A DNA stretch of 64,000 nucleotides from Lichenihabitans psoromatis (lineage in GTDB: Bacteria > Pseudomonadota > Alphaproteobacteria > Rhizobiales > Beijerinckiaceae), in contig NZ_CP036515.1 in NCBI RefSeq assembly GCF_004323635.1, positions 806,001 to 870,000 of the forward strand, given 5' to 3'. Shown in pieces: positions 1 through 8,290 of the stretch; positions within the stretch are counted from its first letter, which is position 1; the number at the start of each line of letters is the position of its first letter. Under the pieces are notes generated by a model, which saw nothing but the letters and a program-made list of their open reading frames with translations, was not told the DNA's origin and ran no database searches. The position numbers and the translations under genes are program-made.

Positions 1-522
1 GCCGCGTGTACCGACTTTCGGCATGTAATTGGCCATGATGCGATACCGCCCTTTAGGCATCACGGGCGTCTGCGCAAGCGACCAGAGCGGCGACATGCCG
101 AGACCCGCAAAGGCGATATCATGGTCGGAGCCGATCCGATTGGCCTCGGCGAGATGATCGCGAAGCTCGGCGACGGTCTCATGGATCGTCTCGAGGGGAG
201 CACCCGAAAGTTCAAACTGGCCGCCCGGCTCCAGCGAAATGGCGCCGCCGCCGACCGGGTCGTGTAGGCCGATGATCTCGTCCCCCTCGCGGATCGGTTG
301 CCAGACGCCCCCCGCCGCCATGCCATCGAGAATCGCCTTGATGCCACCCTGCCCCGAGCGGCCGAGATAGGGAACCGGAGCGTGGTCAGCGCGGTAGAAG
401 CCGAATTTCTCGTGTTCGGTACCGACACGAAACTGATCGGCGGGTTTGTTGCCCTGCTCGAACCACGCCACCAAGGCATCTCGCGTGTCCAACGGAGCCG
501 AGTCGGTAACATCACGCGCCAT
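1..522 (-). CDS. gshA: glutamate-cysteine ligase, N-terminal part (cut by window edge)
   Basis: Catalyses ATP-dependent joining of L-glutamate and L-cysteine, the first step of glutathione synthesis in the cytoplasm. Only the first 174 codons are in the window; the gene runs off the left edge in frame. The frame shows GTEHEKF at residues 34-40, LEPGGQFELSG at 97-107 and PKGRYRIMANYMPKVGT near the cut, all typical of the plant/alphaproteobacterial class of the enzyme. The start at 522 fits the beginning of the conserved domain; a longer ORF read in another frame of the same strand is a shadow. The LysR gene nearby resembles LsrB, which in Sinorhizobium is reported to activate gshA, so a regulatory link is plausible but not shown here. 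Confidence 0.93.
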   Translation of the reverse strand, partial: MARDVTDSAPLDTRDALVAWFEQGNKPADQFRVGTEHEKFGFYRADHAPVPYLGRSGQGGIKAILDGMAAGGVWQPIREGDEIIGLHDPVGGGAISLEPGGQFELSGAPLETIHETVAELRDHLAEANRIGSDHDIAFAGLGMSPLWSLAQTPVMPKGRYRIMANYMPKVGTRG

Positions 523-751
523 GCTTTGACCTGCATCTCACAAAGCGGTCATGGCGAACCGTGACCGACACACGGCGTCGCGCCGAATTTGAAACTAGAT
601 AGGCGGCGTAACCGCAACAGGCAATAAAGCCGCTTAGGCGAATTCATGTACCGTTCATCTGGCGAGCAACAAATTGTGGGGCGGACATAAGCCGCATTGG
701 GCTGCAGTGGGTCCGGTACGTCTCGGAAGGCAGCCTCTTAGGGAGAAAAAC
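523..751. promoter_or_regulatory. divergent intergenic region between gshA and a small secreted protein gene
   Basis: About 230 bases separate the start of gshA (minus strand) from the small gene at 752 (plus strand), so both promoters should lie here. The middle of the region (about 585-670) is locally AT-richer than its flanks. I could not assign -35/-10 boxes with confidence. Confidence 0.4.
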
Positions 752-973
752 ATGACTTCGTTCAAGAAGACCATTGTTCTGGCTTGCGCCGCCTCGGTGC
801 TCAGCTTCGGCGTCGCGATGGCGCAGACCGACCCCGCCGCTGCTCCGGCGGCACCGGCCGCAGGCGCAACCGCAGCCCCCGACGCCGCCGGTGGCGACGC
901 GATGGCTCCCAAGAAGACCATGATGAAAAAGCACATGGCCAAAAAGCACATGAAGAAGAAGACCGCGATGTAA
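752..973 (+). CDS. small secreted Ala/Lys/Met-rich protein
   Basis: A 73-residue protein with a clear Sec-type signal peptide (MTSFKKTIVLACAASVLSFG, cleavage probably after AMA near residue 23), an Ala/Pro-rich middle and a strongly basic tail built from MMKKHMAKKHMKKK-like units. The start at 752 is chosen because GGGAGAA lies just upstream and the signal peptide begins there; an in-frame start at 674 would add a tail with no features. Similar short exported proteins with Met/Lys repeats occur in many Proteobacteria without known function; the His/Met-rich tail could bind metal or polyanions, but that is inference. It is followed at once by a strong terminator, so it is probably a single-gene unit. 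Confidence 0.75.
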   Translation: MTSFKKTIVLACAASVLSFGVAMAQTDPAAAPAAPAAGATAAPDAAGGDAMAPKKTMMKKHMAKKHMKKKTAM

Positions 974-997
974 GCATCGCGTCTCGCGATGAGTTCG

Positions 998-1027
998 ACC
1001 CGGTCCGCCTCGCGGGCCGGGTTTTTT
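998..1027 (+). terminator. intrinsic terminator of the small secreted protein gene
   Basis: An 11-bp stem (ACCCGGTCCGC paired with GCGGGCCGGGT, one G-T wobble), a 3-base loop and six T residues directly after it form a textbook Rho-independent terminator 25 bases past the stop codon. Confidence 0.85.
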
Positions 1028-1127
1028 GTTGCCCGCACGCCCGCACGCCGCGACGCAAAAGGGTTAACCCATCATTAGCATTTGGTTCTCGACCGCAATC
1101 GATCAATCAAAATGATCTCTGCTCGGA

Positions 1128-2027
1128 TCATTCTGCCGCCATGGCGATCCGGTCCGCGAGGCTCGCGCCGGAGATATTGTCGAGACTTGTAATGATGTGG
1201 CCCGCCAGAGCATCGGCGAGCAGCGAGGGTTCGGCCTTGTTGCGCAGAAGCGCGATCTTGCAAGACGGGAGCGAGGGGAAATCGTCGGACGAGCCGAGCA
1301 CTCGCATCCCCGGACGGACGGCGCTCTCGGGCAAGACCGACACGGCGAGGCCGGCCAGCACGGCAGCGCCCACGGCCGTCGAATTCCAGCTCGAGTAAAG
1401 GACGCGGAAGGGGCGCCCGATTCCCTCCAGCGCGACTGTCGCGGCATGCCGCCATGTGCAGAAGGAGCGACCGAGCGCCAGCGGCAGCGGGCTGATCTCG
1501 TGGATGTCGTGCCGGTTCGACGTGACCCAGAGAAGCCTTTCCCGCCGGATAATCGAGGCCGGACCTCGGTTTTCGGTGTGGGTGATGATCGCGAGGTCGA
1601 GATCGGAAGCGGAGATCCGTTCGACCAGCATCGGGGTCGGCTCACACATGACCGTGACCTCGACACGCGGATTGGATTGCGAGAAACGCGCCATGATTTC
1701 GGGGAGATAGCGATCGGCATAATCGTCGGGAACGCCGAGGCGCACGCGGCCGGCTAGCTCTGCATCGGCGAAACTGGCCAGGGCCTCGAGGTTGAGCCGA
1801 ACGATGCGACGCGCATAGTCGAGCATCCGCTCGCCTTCCTCGGTCAACTTCGAGCCGCGCCCATCGCGCTCGAAGATCGGCTTGCCGAGGCGTTCCTCCA
1901 GCTTCTTCATCTGCATCGAGACGGCCGACTGCGTTTTATGAACGGTCTCGGCCGCGCGGGTGAACGAGCCCGAATCGGCGATTGCGATGAAGGTCTTCAG
2001 TTGGTCGACGTCCAGCAGGGCCGTCAT
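1128..2027 (-). CDS. lsrB: LysR-family regulator, LsrB/VtlR type
   Basis: A 299-residue LysR-type transcription factor: winged helix-turn-helix at about residues 5-65 (VDQLKTFIAIADSGSFTRAA, then KTQSAVSMQMKKLEERLGK) and a substrate-binding domain after about residue 92. The opening residues and the GVPDDYADRYLPEIMARF segment resemble LsrB of Sinorhizobium and VtlR of Brucella, regulators of envelope, oxidative-stress and small-RNA functions. Cysteines are at 128, 190 and 256; whether they act in redox sensing is unknown. The start at 2027 is favoured over an upstream in-frame codon because GGAGG precedes it at good spacing. It is divergent from a DUF1127 gene with an inverted repeat between them, matching the known VtlR-DUF1127 relation. 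The exact orthology is my inference. Confidence 0.85.
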   Translation of the reverse strand: MTALLDVDQLKTFIAIADSGSFTRAAETVHKTQSAVSMQMKKLEERLGKPIFERDGRGSKLTEEGERMLDYARRIVRLNLEALASFADAELAGRVRLGVPDDYADRYLPEIMARFSQSNPRVEVTVMCEPTPMLVERISASDLDLAIITHTENRGPASIIRRERLLWVTSNRHDIHEISPLPLALGRSFCTWRHAATVALEGIGRPFRVLYSSWNSTAVGAAVLAGLAVSVLPESAVRPGMRVLGSSDDFPSLPSCKIALLRNKAEPSLLADALAGHIITSLDNISGASLADRIAMAAE

Positions 2028-2083
2028 GGGTTCGCCTCCGGTCCGGTGGCAGCGCATCGATGCGCCACGCTAATCATCATCCT

Positions 2084-2113
2084 AACGAATGTTTCGGATC
2101 ACAAACATTCGTT
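2084..2113. promoter_or_regulatory. inverted repeat, probable LysR operator
   Basis: A perfect 11-bp inverted repeat (AACGAATGTTT / AAACATTCGTT) with an 8-base spacer sits between the divergent LysR and DUF1127 genes. The AT-rich dyad with a T-n11-A core fits LysR-type binding sites. No protein-binding evidence is available from sequence alone. Confidence 0.65.
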
Positions 2114-2172
2114 TTATTCATCAAGACGAGCGTCGTACAGAGTGTCTGTCATTGATGACGCAGGAGGAGATC

Positions 2173-2466
2173 ATGTCCGACACGACCAGCAGCCCATTCA
2201 GATTCCGAAATGCTTTCAAGGCACTCAGGGCAATTTTGGAGCGGCGTCGCGTTGTGGGGCAACTAAGCTCGCTCGACGATTACATGCTGCGCGATATCGG
2301 CATCACCCGCTTCGACGTCGCCTCGGTGCTCGCCGAGCCGCTATACCGGGACCCGTCCAAACGCCTTGCCGAACGGGCCCACGAGACCCGGAGGGCTCAT
2401 CGCGCCATTTCGCGGGAGACGCGGGTCATGATGCCGCCCGCCGGCGTGACACGTCGCGCCGCCTGA
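2173..2466 (+). CDS. DUF1127 small protein
   Basis: A 97-residue basic protein containing the short Arg-rich DUF1127 segment (LDDYMLRDIGITRFDV, about residues 36-51). Members of this family in Agrobacterium and Brucella are tied to phosphate/carbon metabolism and RNA-related regulation, and several are direct targets of the LysR regulator VtlR. The start at 2173 is set by AGGAGGAG at 2162-2169; the upstream in-frame ATGs have no such site. It is longer than the common 45-60 residue forms, with an Arg-rich C-terminal extension. It is divergent from the LsrB/VtlR-like gene and probably controlled by it. Confidence 0.8.
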   Translation: MSDTTSSPFRFRNAFKALRAILERRRVVGQLSSLDDYMLRDIGITRFDVASVLAEPLYRDPSKRLAERAHETRRAHRAISRETRVMMPPAGVTRRAA

Positions 2467-2477
2467 TCCGTAACGAC

Positions 2478-2501
2478 AGGCGACGCCGAACGGCGTCGCC
2501 T
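2478..2501 (+). terminator. GC-rich hairpin after the DUF1127 gene
   Basis: A perfect 10-bp stem (AGGCGACGCC / GGCGTCGCCT) with loop GAAC lies 12 bases after the stop codon. There is no T-run, so it may be a weak or bidirectional terminator, shared with the convergent DUF937 gene. Confidence 0.5.
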
Positions 2502-2554
2502 CCACCAATTGCGGTCGTGAACGAGAGGGTAGCGGCCTTGTTTAACCGTGACGA

Positions 2555-3403
2555 TCAGCCGTTGCGACCGAGGATATTGGCCAGATTGGCCTGATGTTGC
2601 GGCGAGGCGGGCGTTCCGGCCTCGAAAGCTTGGCTGAGATCGTTGAGCGCCGCTTGCTCCGATGTCGAACCGGCAGGCGCCATGCCGGTGTCGGATCGCG
2701 TCTCGGCGACGGAATCGTCGGCCTGCGCGCTGGGAGCATATCCACTTGGTCGTGGCGCCGTCTGCGGCCCTGCGCCACCCAGTAACCCGCCCAGAACGCT
2801 GCCGATCAGACCGCCGAGACCACTGTCCTGTGCCGTAGGTTGTCCTTGGGTCGGCGTCGCTGCACCGCCTTGGTTCGCTGCGCCACCCTGGCCGAAGATC
2901 GATCCGAGGCTGCCACCAAGGCCGCCAGTCTGACCGCCCATCGCGGCGCCGATGACCTGCGATAGGATCCCGCCCCAACTGCCGCTCTGGGCCGAGTGAA
3001 ACAGACCGCCCATGATGATCGAGGCGAGAACCGGCAACATGGCCTGAATGACCGACGCCGAGACGCCGGATTCCGCCGAGGCCTGCTGGGCTACCTGCGT
3101 GCTGGCATGCTGACCACCGAAGAGGTCGCCGAGGACCGACGAGCCGGCTTGGACGGCCGTCGGCGACGTTGCGGTTCCGGCATCCGCAAAAGCACCCTGA
3201 TGGGTGCTGCTGCCGAGCTGGCCAAGGATCGAGCCGAGCCCGCCCGCGCCGCCTTGCATCTTGTTCTGCAACCCCATCTGGAAGGCGGGCAGCAAAGCAT
3301 TGATGGCGCTCTGGGTCTGTTCCGGCGTCAGGCCGAAGCGGCTCGAAAGATTGTTGACGGCTTCGCCGCCCTGCGCCGATTGGATGATGTCGTTGAGACT
3401 CAT
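2555..3403 (-). CDS. DUF937 (YidB-like) protein, long form
   Basis: A 282-residue protein. The N-terminal part (SLNDIIQSAQGGEAVNNLSS, then a segment with QTQSAINALLPAFQMGL) and a second helical segment near residues 105-150 match DUF937, a family of unknown function that folds like the end of the YidB protein. The rest is a Gly/Gln/Ala-rich, low-complexity linker, with a short C-terminal helix (QHQANLANILGRNG). A good ribosome binding site (GGAAGG) precedes the start at 3403. A shorter DUF937 protein is encoded at 51843-52295, so the window carries two members. It is expected to be cytoplasmic; no function is established. Confidence 0.8.
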   Translation of the reverse strand: MSLNDIIQSAQGGEAVNNLSSRFGLTPEQTQSAINALLPAFQMGLQNKMQGGAGGLGSILGQLGSSTHQGAFADAGTATSPTAVQAGSSVLGDLFGGQHASTQVAQQASAESGVSASVIQAMLPVLASIIMGGLFHSAQSGSWGGILSQVIGAAMGGQTGGLGGSLGSIFGQGGAANQGGAATPTQGQPTAQDSGLGGLIGSVLGGLLGGAGPQTAPRPSGYAPSAQADDSVAETRSDTGMAPAGSTSEQAALNDLSQAFEAGTPASPQHQANLANILGRNG

Positions 3404-3488
3404 GCTGGCATCCTTCCCCTTGGTTGGGGCCGCGCTGTTCAGTCGGGCGCCGGCCGCGACAGCATGGGAATGCTACCGCTCCGTTCAG

Positions 3489-4778
3489 CTAAGGCAGCGC
3501 GTGCCGTTTGGCGAGTCGCCCGGATACCCCATAAGCGGTCGCCAGAGCCGAAAGCCCGAAGATCGCGGCCCCAAAGGCGATACCGAGTTGCCCGCCCTCG
3601 ACGCCACCATAGGCGGCCCCGATCGTCACGAACGGAATGGTGCCGAGCGAGGCGCGTCCCCAGTTGAACACCAGAGACAGGATCGGATAACCGAGATTGT
3701 TGAACGACGCATTGGCGACGAACAGAAAGCCGATGAACAGCCAAGCCGAGACGCCGAAGGTACAGAAAAACTCGATATAGGTGCGCGCTTCGGCCGTCGC
3801 GTCGAAGAGGCTGGCGATCAGCGACGAGCACACCCACAGAATGAACCACACTGACAGCACATAGACCGCCGTCATGACGAACGAGGTCGTCAACGTGCGG
3901 CGCACCCGATCCAGCAACCCGGCTCCGAGATTCTGGCCGAGGATCGGGCCCACAGCGCCGGTCAGCGCGAAGATGACGCCGAATGCCACCGGCACGACGC
4001 GGTCCGTCACCGTTGTGGCCGCAATGGCGGCTTGGCCGAATTTGGCGAACACATGCAGCACGTAGCTGTTGGCAACGGGGGTCGCGAGATTGGTCGCCAT
4101 GGCCGGGAGCGCGATATTCATCACGGGACGGAGATCGTCCAGCAGCGCTCCGACGCTCGGCCGGCCAACGAGGTTATGGACCCGCACCGCGCCCCAATAG
4201 CCGACGCCGAGAAACACCAGCCGCGACACCACCGTCGAAATGGCGGCTCCATAGACGCCAAAATGCAGGCCGAAAATCAGGATCGGATCGATGATACCGG
4301 TCACGATACCGCCGGCCAGCGTCACATACATGGCGCGACGGGCGTCGCCGACGGCACGCAGGATGCCGGACAGCACCATGCCGGCCGCGAATGCCACATT
4401 GGCCGGCAGGGTGATTTCCAAAAATCGCTCGGCGACGTCTCGAAGCGGACCCACGGCTCCGAGGCCGCTGAGGATCTGCCGGCTGTAAATCAGCACGACG
4501 CTCGCCACGACAGCGCTGAACAGACAAGAGAGAATGAGACCGGAGGCGGCCAGCCGCCGCGCCCGGTCGCGATCCCCCGCGCCGAGCGCACGGGCCACCA
4601 AGGCCGTCACGCCGATCGTCAGACCGATGTTGATCGAGACGGGATAGAACAGGACCTGCGTCGCGAACCCGACCGCTGCTGTCAGGTCGATCTGATGCAG
4701 ATGCGAGACATAAACGAGAGAGAGGAAGTCGACCACGAAGATGGCGATCACGCCGATCGTGCTGGTGCCGGTCATCAC
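3489..4778 (-). CDS. MATE-family efflux transporter
   Basis: An inner-membrane multidrug/cation antiporter of the MATE family with about 12 membrane segments in 429 residues from the GTG at 4778. Typical MATE segments are seen: VDFLSLVYVSHL near the start, GLTIGVTALVARALGAGDRD, VLSGILRAVGDARRA and a mirrored second half. The first usable start codon lies inside what should be helix 1: upstream, in frame, the sequence still reads family-like residues (EGSILRHVLV) back to an in-frame stop near 5006, but contains no ATG, GTG or TTG. The real start may be a non-canonical codon (an ATC near 4916 follows an AGAGGTG sequence) or the 5' end may be damaged. No partner genes. Confidence 0.85.
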   Translation of the reverse strand: MMTGTSTIGVIAIFVVDFLSLVYVSHLHQIDLTAAVGFATQVLFYPVSINIGLTIGVTALVARALGAGDRDRARRLAASGLILSCLFSAVVASVVLIYSRQILSGLGAVGPLRDVAERFLEITLPANVAFAAGMVLSGILRAVGDARRAMYVTLAGGIVTGIIDPILIFGLHFGVYGAAISTVVSRLVFLGVGYWGAVRVHNLVGRPSVGALLDDLRPVMNIALPAMATNLATPVANSYVLHVFAKFGQAAIAATTVTDRVVPVAFGVIFALTGAVGPILGQNLGAGLLDRVRRTLTTSFVMTAVYVLSVWFILWVCSSLIASLFDATAEARTYIEFFCTFGVSAWLFIGFLFVANASFNNLGYPILSLVFNWGRASLGTIPFVTIGAAYGGVEGGQLGIAFGAAIFGLSALATAYGVSGRLAKRHALP

Positions 4779-5206
4779 CAGGACGTGCCGGAGGATCGAG
4801 CCTTCCGTGAAGGTGCCGCGATACGCCAGTCCCGTGATGGGCGCCTCGACGACCGTATCCGGGTCGGCGATCGCCCGGGTGGCCGCGTCCGGCGCCAGCT
4901 CTGGCTGCGTGTCGATAAGGCACCTCTGTTGTTGTCGAAGGCTCGACCCCGCCGTGTCGCGCTCCCGAGCCCCCGGCCTTACCGGAACGCGACGCGCGGC
5001 TCAACCGCGATGACCGGCATTTCATGCGCGGCTATATAGGTCATCTTCGTCGAATGACGGCCCTGCTTAAGTCGGGTTGACGGTTTAAAGATGCCATAAG
5101 AGGACACGGCGCCGCGCAAAGCCGCAGCGAAATTCGTATCGTCCTTGACCCTGCTGCACGCTTCCATCACAACGCCATCCGGGCGTGAACAACGTGGACG
5201 AACGAG

Positions 5207-6187
5207 ATGACCAAGCCGCCGCTGAAAATTCTGCTCTGCGCTCCGCGCGGATTCTGCGCCGGCGTGATCCGCGCGATCGACGCTGTGGAGCGGGCGCTGC
5301 GGGTCTATGGCGCACCCGTCTACGTGCGGCACGAGATCGTCCATAACAAATATGTCGTCGAGAGCCTGAAGAAGAAGGGCGCGATCTTCGTCGAGGAGCT
5401 CGACGAGATCCCGCCGACCGACGCTCCGGTCATCTTCTCGGCCCATGGCGTTCCCAAAGCCGTGCCGCTGCATGCGGCGGAGCGCAAGCTGTTCGCCATC
5501 GACGCCACCTGCCCGCTGGTCACCAAGGTGCATCGCGAGGCTGAACTGCATTTTCGACGCGGCCACACGATCATTCTGGTCGGGCATGCGGGCCACCCCG
5601 AGGTGGTCGGCACTCTCGGTCAATTGCCGCAGGGCGCCGTGATTCTGGTCGAGACCATCGCGGACGTGGATCGTCTTGCCGATACGGCCGGACCCGAGCT
5701 GACCCGCAATCCCCTCGCCTTCGTCACGCAGACGACGCTGTCGGTCGATGATACGCAAGGGATCGTCGAAGCCCTGAAGCGCCGCTTTCCGGCCATCGTC
5801 GGTCCCCACAAGGAAGACATCTGCTACGCGACCACGAACCGGCAGGAAGCCGTCAAGCAGATCGCCGACAAGGTGGATGCAATGCTGGTGGTCGGTTCGG
5901 CGAATTCATCCAATTCGCAGCGCCTGAAGGAAGTGTCGGAGCGGGCCGGCTGCCGCAACAGCCAATTGGTGCTGCGTGCGAGTGATATCGACTGGTCGCC
6001 GCTCGGCGCGATTCGGACGATCGGCATCACGGCCGGCGCCTCGGCTCCTGAGGTGCTGGTCGAGGAGATCATCGACGCCTTTGCCGAACGATACGAGATC
6101 GAGGTCGAGACGGTCGCGACCACGACCGAGACGATGTTTTTTCCGTTGCCCCGCGAATTGCGCGAAGTGACCGACCGGGTCGCCTGA
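5207..6187 (+). CDS. ispH: 4-hydroxy-3-methylbut-2-enyl diphosphate reductase
   Basis: Last enzyme of the non-mevalonate (MEP) isoprenoid pathway: it reduces HMBPP to isopentenyl and dimethylallyl diphosphate using a 4Fe-4S cluster in the cytoplasm. The three cluster cysteines are visible at residues 17 (PRGFCAGV), 102 ([11 protein letters not shown]) and 206 ([11 protein letters not shown]), along with substrate-binding His motifs SAHGVP and GHAGHPEV and the SSNSQRL and TAGASAPE segments. Length (326 residues) is normal. The start at 5207 fits the family N-terminus. It stands alone between a minus-strand MATE gene and a plus-strand nitroreductase gene, 92 bases away. Confidence 0.97.
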   Translation: MTKPPLKILLCAPRGFCAGVIRAIDAVERALRVYGAPVYVRHEIVHNKYVVESLKKKGAIFVEELDEIPPTDAPVIFSAHGVPKAVPLHAAERKLFAIDATCPLVTKVHREAELHFRRGHTIILVGHAGHPEVVGTLGQLPQGAVILVETIADVDRLADTAGPELTRNPLAFVTQTTLSVDDTQGIVEALKRRFPAIVGPHKEDICYATTNRQEAVKQIADKVDAMLVVGSANSSNSQRLKEVSERAGCRNSQLVLRASDIDWSPLGAIRTIGITAGASAPEVLVEEIIDAFAERYEIEVETVATTTETMFFPLPRELREVTDRVA

Positions 6188-6279
6188 TCCTCGATCGGAC
6201 TGCGACGATGGCGTCGCGGTTCGGGCTCGGCTAAAATGCTGCGACGCAACCGGCTTTTCCGGCCCAGCGAGACAGCATC

Positions 6280-6879
6280 ATGACAACAGCAAACAGCCGC
6301 ACCGCCGATCACCCGATCGATCCGTCGTTCCTCAACCGCTGGTCACCGCGGGCTTTCGACGGTCAGCCCATCAGCGAAGCCGACGTCCTCACGCTCTTCG
6401 AGGCCGCACGCTGGGCCCCGTCGTCCTATAATTCGCAGCCGTGGCGGTTTCTTTACGCGCGCCGCGACACGCCGCAATGGACGACCTTTCTCGATCTGCT
6501 GAACCCGTTCAACCGGTCGTGGGCCGAGCGCGCTTCGCTTCTGATCGTGGCGGTCTCGAACTCGCTGATGCTGCCGCCCGGCAAGGACAAGCCGGTACCC
6601 TCGCATAGTCACTCCTTCGACGCCGGCGCAGCCTGGGCCAGCCTGGCGCTTCAGGCGAGCCATATGGGACTGCAGGCTCATGCCATGGTGGGCTTTGACC
6701 TCGATGCCGCCTTCTCGACCCTGAACGTCCCTGAAGGTCATCGAGTCGAAGCCGCCATCGCGGTCGGCCGTCCCGGCGATAAATCGATTCTGCCGGAGGC
6801 CATGCAGGCGCGCGAGCAGCCGAACGGCCGTAATCCCGTGTCGGCTTTCGCGTTCGAGGGCGGCTTTCCGGCCAAATAG
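6280..6879 (+). CDS. nitroreductase-family flavoprotein
   Basis: A 199-residue FMN-dependent oxidoreductase of the nitroreductase superfamily. Motifs: FLNRWSPRAFDGQPI at about 18-32 and ARWAPSSYNSQPWRF, the FMN phosphate-binding region, at about 46-60; the mid-region GAAWASLALQASHMGLQAHAM is the dimer/FMN helix. Such enzymes reduce nitroaromatics, quinones or flavins with NAD(P)H; the physiological substrate cannot be told. It follows ispH in the same direction, but the 92-base gap makes co-transcription uncertain. It ends 2 bases before the convergent MFS gene. Confidence 0.88.
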   Translation: MTTANSRTADHPIDPSFLNRWSPRAFDGQPISEADVLTLFEAARWAPSSYNSQPWRFLYARRDTPQWTTFLDLLNPFNRSWAERASLLIVAVSNSLMLPPGKDKPVPSHSHSFDAGAAWASLALQASHMGLQAHAMVGFDLDAAFSTLNVPEGHRVEAAIAVGRPGDKSILPEAMQAREQPNGRNPVSAFAFEGGFPAK

Positions 6880-6881
6880 GT

Positions 6882-8144
6882 CTACCGGTCGGCGTCTGGG
6901 GTCGGCAGCGACCACAGACGCGAGGTCGCGACCGCCAGCATGACCAGCAGGGTCGCGATAAAGCCGACGACGGCGGGCCACTTGCCGCTTGTCCAGAACA
7001 GGCCTCCGATCGAGCCGAGAAGGCTCGATCCGAGGTAATAGGCGAGGAGATAGAGTGAGGCTGCTTGTCCCTTGGCGGGGCCGGCCAAGCGACCGACCCA
7101 GCCGCTCGCGACCGCATGGCCGCCGAAAAACCCGACCGTGAATAGCCCGATCCCGACGATGATGGCCCAGAGCGGAGCCGCAAGCGTGATGATCAGGCCG
7201 ATCAACCCGGTTGCGACCGTGCCGAGCAAGACGGTGGGACGCCCGATCCGGTCCGCCGCCGCCCCGGCCGACGCCGAGGCGAGCGTGCCGAGTGCATAGA
7301 GGCTGAACACCAGCCCGCTCTGCGCCTGATCGAGGCGATAGGGCGGTGCCTGAAGCCGGAAGCCGGCGTAGTTGTAAAGCGTCACGAAGCCGCCCATCCA
7401 CAAGGCGCCGCAGAGAAACAGCCAGGGCAGACCGGGCTTGCCGAAGTTTTGCAGGAGACTGGCGACGTGCAACCCCAACCGGGCGGGCGGTTTTGCGGCG
7501 AAGTTCTTCGATGGGGGCAACAGCACCATAAAGCCGATGGCGGCCACGACGCCGAGCACCCCGATCGTGCCGATGGCGGCGCGCCAGCCGAAATGCTCGG
7601 CCACGAATCCCGTGATGACGCGGCCCGACAGGCCACCGATCGCCGTTCCGCCGACATAGAGCCCCATCGCATAACCGAGGCCGCCAGGATGGATCTCCTC
7701 AGCCAGATAGGCCATGGCGACGGCGGGCGCGCCGCCGAGCGCCATTCCTTCCAGCGCGCGGCCGAGCAGCAGCAGAGGCCAATTGGGCGTGAAGGCGATC
7801 GCGAGATTGAGGATCGCCGCGGCCAGGAGGGAGGCCGCCATCACGTTCTTGCGTCCGAGCGTATCCGACAGTGTTCCGGCCACCAGGATCGACAAGGCCA
7901 GCAGGCCGGTCGCGAGTGAAACCGCCAAGGAGCTTTCGGCGGCCCCAACCTGGTATTCGGCGGCGAAATTCGGCAGCAAGGGTTGTACGCAATAGAGCAG
8001 CGAGAAGATCGCCAGGCCAGCCACGAACAATGCCGCGTTGATTCGGCGATAATCCGGCGTACCGCGCAGCGTCCAGACCGGACCGCGCGCGATGGCGTCT
8101 CGCGCAGCGGATGATCCTGGGTCTCGGTCTGGCTTGGAGCGCAT
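6882..8144 (-). CDS. MFS transporter
   Basis: A 420-residue major facilitator superfamily carrier with 12 predicted membrane helices. It shows the MFS motif after helix 2 (GTLSDTLGRKNVM) and its echo in the second half (ADRIGRPTVLL). The overall look (FSLLYCVQPLLPNFAAEY in helix 1) fits the YnfM/CynX-like drug or small-molecule exporter group. The start at 8144 is chosen because a GAAGGCG ribosome binding site precedes it and the protein then begins with a short soluble tail; a longer in-frame ORF to 8252 would overlap the upstream region of gnd. Substrate unknown. Confidence 0.88.
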   Translation of the reverse strand: MRSKPDRDPGSSAARDAIARGPVWTLRGTPDYRRINAALFVAGLAIFSLLYCVQPLLPNFAAEYQVGAAESSLAVSLATGLLALSILVAGTLSDTLGRKNVMAASLLAAAILNLAIAFTPNWPLLLLGRALEGMALGGAPAVAMAYLAEEIHPGGLGYAMGLYVGGTAIGGLSGRVITGFVAEHFGWRAAIGTIGVLGVVAAIGFMVLLPPSKNFAAKPPARLGLHVASLLQNFGKPGLPWLFLCGALWMGGFVTLYNYAGFRLQAPPYRLDQAQSGLVFSLYALGTLASASAGAAADRIGRPTVLLGTVATGLIGLIITLAAPLWAIIVGIGLFTVGFFGGHAVASGWVGRLAGPAKGQAASLYLLAYYLGSSLLGSIGGLFWTSGKWPAVVGFIATLLVMLAVATSRLWSLPTPDADR

Positions 8145-8290
8145 GATCGCCTTCTTGCACGGAATGGGATACCGCGCGATCCAATCGCGATCAGCCTCTG
8201 TGAAGCCTATGCCTGACCCTCTACATGTCGGAGGACGGCCGAGCCTCCGCATGCCATGCGGTCGCGCGCCGCATCATCGGAGGAACACCA

